NCBI GenBank assembly: GCA_023388205.1
Contig: JAEWGS010000075.1
Coordinates: forward strand, 1 to 25,146
Direction: 5' to 3'
DNA length: 25,146 nucleotides
Origin: Bacillota bacterium
Lineage (GTDB): Bacteria > Bacillota > Clostridia > Saccharofermentanales > Fastidiosipilaceae
The notes under the pieces were generated by a model that made no database searches, was not told the DNA's origin, and saw only the letters and a program-made list of their open reading frames with translations. This document shows, piece after piece, positions 22,265 through 25,146 of the stretch. The first letter of the stretch is position 1, and each line of letters opens with the position of its first letter. The position numbers and the translations under genes were made by a program.

Positions 22265-23236
22265 ATGGCAGTCATTCAGTTGGATCAAATTGATATCGGA
22301 GCAGTCGCGACAGGGACGGTGTGGATCAAAGAGACGCCGTCGATTCGCGAGTCGAAAACACAAAAACAATTTATGGTCGGTAAGTTCTTTTACCGATCCA
22401 ATCATTATGAATTTAAGATCTGGGAAAGCTATATTTTTGAGCCGATCCGTTTGGGTGGGCCCGGACTTTATGATGTGAGCTTGGTGCGCGACGAATTTAA
22501 CGGAAGCACTTATTTCACCGTGAGAAATTGCGCTCAGTGCAAAGACCCTGAGGTGGATGAGAGCCGCTTTTATTCCGCCGTGCCTCGTGAGCAGCTGCAA
22601 GGCCTCATCCAAAAAGGGTTCAGAGAGGCGGAGGCACTTGGCCTAAGCCCTGAGATTAAAGCCTTAGCGGGACGTTTGCTCGAAGCCCCAGAACTCAACA
22701 AACAATTTTTCAAAGAAGGCGCTGCGGTTTATTTTCATGATAATCGCATCGGAGGCTTGGCGAATCACACGTTCAAGATGCTGCGAATCGGCAACCTCCT
22801 GCTGGAGTTTCATCCGCTTTTGCGCCAACATGTGGATCTTTTCGTCTTGGGCATTTTGCTTCACGATGTGGGAAAGGTGTTTGAATATGAATGCCTGAGC
22901 CCTTCGACTTACTGGTACGTGAACCATCGCGTGCGCGGGATTGAGTTTCTGACCAATTATCGCGATGAAATTATTGAGATTAAAGACGAAACTTTTTACC
23001 GTCAGCTTCAGGCGATTATTGCAGGGCATCATGGCGAACACGCAGATCGTCCGACGACGATAGCGACCCTGGTGATCCACTATATTGATTACATTGAGTC
23101 CCAAGTGACGGGGCTTATGGAGCAGGTTGAAAGCGAAGCGAAGAATAATCCCTCGCATAAGCTGCGCCACCGTGATTTTGGTTGGCTTTATACTTTTGAG
23201 GATCTTGAAGAAGAGAAGTCAGAAGAAGATCTATAA
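22265..23236 (+). CDS. yhaM: 3'-5' exoribonuclease YhaM-like, OB-fold plus HD domain
   Basis: YhaM-type enzymes are metal-dependent 3'-5' exoribonucleases of Bacillota (also called CMP-binding factor) that trim RNA ends in the cytoplasm. The 323 residues contain an N-terminal OB-like part (about 1-95, GAVATGTVWIKETPS, YDVSLVRDEFNG) and an HD phosphohydrolase domain. HD metal ligands are visible: His168 (NHTFKMLRI), His200-Asp201 (GILLHDVGKVFEY), a His near VNHRVRG and His255-His256 (IIAGHHGEH), then Asp in IHYIDYIESQ. The tail is acidic. The ATG at 22265 has a weak GAGAAG site and follows three 11-bp repeats. It is probably co-transcribed with the NahK-like gene, and a terminator stands about 50 bp after the stop. 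Another HD hydrolase activity is possible, but the OB-HD layout and length favour YhaM. Confidence 0.87.
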   Translation: MAVIQLDQIDIGAVATGTVWIKETPSIRESKTQKQFMVGKFFYRSNHYEFKIWESYIFEPIRLGGPGLYDVSLVRDEFNGSTYFTVRNCAQCKDPEVDESRFYSAVPREQLQGLIQKGFREAEALGLSPEIKALAGRLLEAPELNKQFFKEGAAVYFHDNRIGGLANHTFKMLRIGNLLLEFHPLLRQHVDLFVLGILLHDVGKVFEYECLSPSTYWYVNHRVRGIEFLTNYRDEIIEIKDETFYRQLQAIIAGHHGEHADRPTTIATLVIHYIDYIESQVTGLMEQVESEAKNNPSHKLRHRDFGWLYTFEDLEEEKSEEDL

Positions 23237-23285
23237 GATTTTGATCAAAAGCATCTTAAACTGAATCAAAAGCTTTTTTGAAATG

Positions 23286-23335
23286 CCCTCCATCTTTCGG
23301 ATTTTTATACTGGTCCGAAGAGGAGGGTATTTTTG
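23286..23335 (+). terminator. Intrinsic terminator after the YhaM-like gene
   Basis: CCCTCCATCTTTCGGA (23286-23301) pairs with TCCGAAGAGGAGGG (23314-23327) with a small bulge and a 12-nt loop, followed by TATTTTTG. It ends the 19947-23236 unit. Confidence 0.82.
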
Positions 23336-23754
23336 TCTTCTTTGATCTCAAAAAGGGTCAAAAAATTCTCAGTGGCTCGCTTGCGTCATCCGTGTGTGGC
23401 GTAAGGGTAAGGGACAAAGTGTTGAGGAAAAGTCTCAGAGCAGCTGCGATGTAGCTGCCGTTCTTATATGTATTGAGATTTAGAATCAAAAGCCTATTTA
23501 TCCGAGTGCAAGAAAGAAGACCCTTTTTCTTCTTAAAAGCAATAAGTTATTGAATGTAAGGGATTTGTAAAAAAATAAAAACGTCAAACGAGACCCAATA
23601 AAAAGTACAAAAGCAACAAAAACTGAATTTTTATTAGTGCTGTTTTTGAAAAAAAAAAAAATAGATAAGGATTTTCAAGTCTGCTTATTGGCGGAAAATT
23701 CAATCCAAAAGGCGTAGTCTTGCTATTTTACTTAAATGTGACCGAGAAAATTCG
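23336..23754. other. AT-rich non-coding stretch before the surface protein gene
   Basis: No gene is supported here. It contains a short hairpin (GCAGCT/AGCTGC, 23440-23458), a 13-A run (23649-23661) and a 7-bp inverted repeat CAAAAAC/GTTTTTG (23617-23648) next to it. The stretch is strongly AT-rich in its second half. It may hold regulatory sites for the gene at 23832, but none is recognisable. Confidence 0.6.
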
Positions 23755-23783
23755 TTGACGCTCTATGCAACCTTAACTAAAAT
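23755..23783 (+). promoter_or_regulatory. Promoter of the secreted surface protein gene
   Basis: TTGACG (23755-23760), a 17-bp spacer and TAAAAT (23778-23783), close to the sigma-A consensus. The start near 23790 gives a leader of about 42 nt containing the Shine-Dalgarno AGAAAGGATGG. Confidence 0.7.
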
Positions 23784-23831
23784 CGCAAAACATTCACTAA
23801 ATGTTTATAAGTAAGAAAGGATGGTAGAGTC

Positions 23832-25146
23832 TTGAAAACGAAACTAAAACTTCGTCTTGCAAGTCTCGCGCTGGCTCTCGGCATGGGAGGGACGGTTCTC
23901 TTCGGAGGACAGCCCAATGTGCGTGCGGAAGAAGCAGGCACGGCCGGCTCAGCACAGGACAATATTCCGCGTTTGAAGGCTTCTGAGCTGGACACGGTTG
24001 TTATCGGCCATTACGGTAACAGTGCTCCGAATAGCTATGACACGCGTCCATATATCACTAATGGCATGCGTGAAAAAGAAGCCGCCCGACGGGTTAAAGT
24101 AGAGGCTCTGGGGGATGAAAACGAGAACTTCGAGCAGAAGTGGCGCATCACCTATAACGAAAAAAGCTTCTGGATGGATGGTAGCGGCACTGCCTATAAA
24201 GGTAACGATTATGAGGCTGGCGGTTATAAGGCTAATCCATTCTTTGGCCTGCTTCTTTCTGACGACTTAGAGCTTGTGGGTGATGCCACGATTACCCTTT
24301 ATGGTCGTCAGACGGATAAAGAAGCTCTGGCTCATGATCCTGCTGTCTGGAAAGGCGAATTAACCACCCAGAGAAGCGGTGAGTATTGGACGCCTTCGGC
24401 GTACGGACTGAATGATGTGGGTCGTCTGCAGGGTGCGAAGCGTTTGGATCGTGAGCGCAACTTGACTCTGGGCACCGATAACATCGCCGACTTGCAACAC
24501 AACCTTAAGCGCGACGATGGAAGCGAAGGGTATTTCCGTTTCGGTTACCCAGAAAAGGAACCGGGGAAAAAGGGTACGAGCGGGACTAAGATCTTCCTGG
24601 ACGATGCGGGCATGATCTGGGGCACCTACCTGTACACCGCTAAGGGCTACACTTACAAGGGTGCCTACATGACCCTGGAGTTCACCACCAAGCGTAATCC
24701 GGGAGTTTACTACGAGGGTGAGCACACCACCTTCGTCGCGGGTGAATACAATTCCTGGGACTGGAACGACACGGATGTCCGCGTTTATGCTAAGACCTTT
24801 ACGCACAGCGATAACCTCGATAAAGACTCTGACAACGACGGCTTGAGTGACCGCCTTGAGTACTTCCTAGGCTCCAACCCGAACAACCCCGACACCGACG
24901 GTGACGGCAAGAAGGACGGCGGCCAGGAGGTGACGGATAAGTCCCAGCCCCTTCTGAAGATGCACAACAGCATGTACAAGGTGACGGGCACCGACCCGAC
25001 TGTTGCGCCCCCGACCCTGCCCGACCGCAAGTTCTTCGGTATCAAGGGTGAGGTCATCGAGGGTACGGCCACGCCGAACACGGTTGTCGCCATCTACCCT
25101 TATAAGGACGGCCAGCGCAGCGGCGAGGCCCTCGGTGAGGCCATTG
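23832..25146 (+). CDS. Secreted surface protein with thrombospondin-3-like calcium repeats and Ig-like module (partial, 3' end off window)
   Basis: The reading frame from TTG 23832 stays open to the window end (438 complete codons). The first 32 residues form a signal peptide: basic KTKLKLR, a hydrophobic LASLALALGMGG core, and a likely cut after NVRA before EEAG. Residues about 50-325 are a Gly/Tyr/Asp-rich extracellular region I do not recognise (WRITYNEKSFWMDGSGTAY, IWGTYLYTAKGYTYKGAYM). From residue 330, DKDSDNDGLSD and NPDTDGDGKKDG are thrombospondin type 3-like calcium-binding loops. From about 403 KGEVIEGTATPNTVVAIYP looks like the start of a bacterial Ig-like domain. This layout is usual for large cell-surface adhesins; an anchor would lie beyond the window. 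No ATG fits: TTG is the first start after an in-frame stop at 23808 and has AAAGGA upstream. Codon use becomes strongly C-ending in the second half, unlike its neighbours. Confidence 0.8.
   Translation, partial: MKTKLKLRLASLALALGMGGTVLFGGQPNVRAEEAGTAGSAQDNIPRLKASELDTVVIGHYGNSAPNSYDTRPYITNGMREKEAARRVKVEALGDENENFEQKWRITYNEKSFWMDGSGTAYKGNDYEAGGYKANPFFGLLLSDDLELVGDATITLYGRQTDKEALAHDPAVWKGELTTQRSGEYWTPSAYGLNDVGRLQGAKRLDRERNLTLGTDNIADLQHNLKRDDGSEGYFRFGYPEKEPGKKGTSGTKIFLDDAGMIWGTYLYTAKGYTYKGAYMTLEFTTKRNPGVYYEGEHTTFVAGEYNSWDWNDTDVRVYAKTFTHSDNLDKDSDNDGLSDRLEYFLGSNPNNPDTDGDGKKDGGQEVTDKSQPLLKMHNSMYKVTGTDPTVAPPTLPDRKFFGIKGEVIEGTATPNTVVAIYPYKDGQRSGEALGEAI

Noticed and set aside
23617..23661. Inverted repeat followed by an A-run as a terminator
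   Set aside because: The run after the stem is A on the plus strand, and no gene ends here on the minus strand.
23777..23995. 72-residue minus-strand frame over the signal peptide region
   Set aside because: Shadow of the plus-strand secreted protein, which has a promoter, ribosome site and signal peptide.

Overview
The window looks like chromosomal DNA from a low-to-mid GC Bacillota bacterium, probably an anaerobic, host-associated member of Clostridia. The reasons are the AddAB (not RecBCD) helicase-nuclease, a YhaM-type exoribonuclease, adjacent pta-ackA acetate genes, purine-rich Shine-Dalgarno sites and frequent TTG/GTG starts. The sugar genes (GH29 fucosidase, YhcH-family protein, sugar ABC permease, GHMP sugar kinase, NahK-like kinase) suggest growth on host glycans. 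The genus cannot be fixed from sequence alone.

Layout. 1-2932 (minus): a YhcH/YjgK/YiaL protein, a GH29 alpha-L-fucosidase and the start of a LplB-type sugar permease cut by the window edge. 3198-5586 (plus): pta and ackA. They end at a bidirectional terminator shared with a convergent plsC-type acyltransferase (minus). 6675-14983 (plus): addB and addA, overlapping by 4 bp, then a strong terminator. 15325-17748 (plus): a polar amino acid ABC transporter (lipoprotein, permease, ATPase). 17821-19764 (minus): a galactokinase-family gene followed by tadA. 19947-23236 (plus): an unrecognised zinc-ribbon membrane protein, a NahK-like kinase and a YhaM-like HD exoribonuclease, then a terminator. 23832 to the end (plus): the start of a large secreted, calcium-repeat surface protein behind its own promoter.

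The most unusual gene is the ABC transporter lipoprotein at 15325-16209. Its SBP_bac_3 fold appears to be circularly permuted: the half that is normally C-terminal follows the lipobox, and the half that is normally N-terminal ends the protein. All ligand-contact motifs are present.

A second theme is that short tandem duplications (11 to 22 bp periods) sit at many gene boundaries. They include duplicated Shine-Dalgarno segments before the galactokinase gene and addA, and a 14-bp array that forms the 3' end of the YhcH gene. AddB also lacks its N-terminal P-loop but keeps its Fe-S cysteines and nuclease motif.

No tRNA, rRNA, CRISPR array, insertion sequence or prophage gene was recognised.
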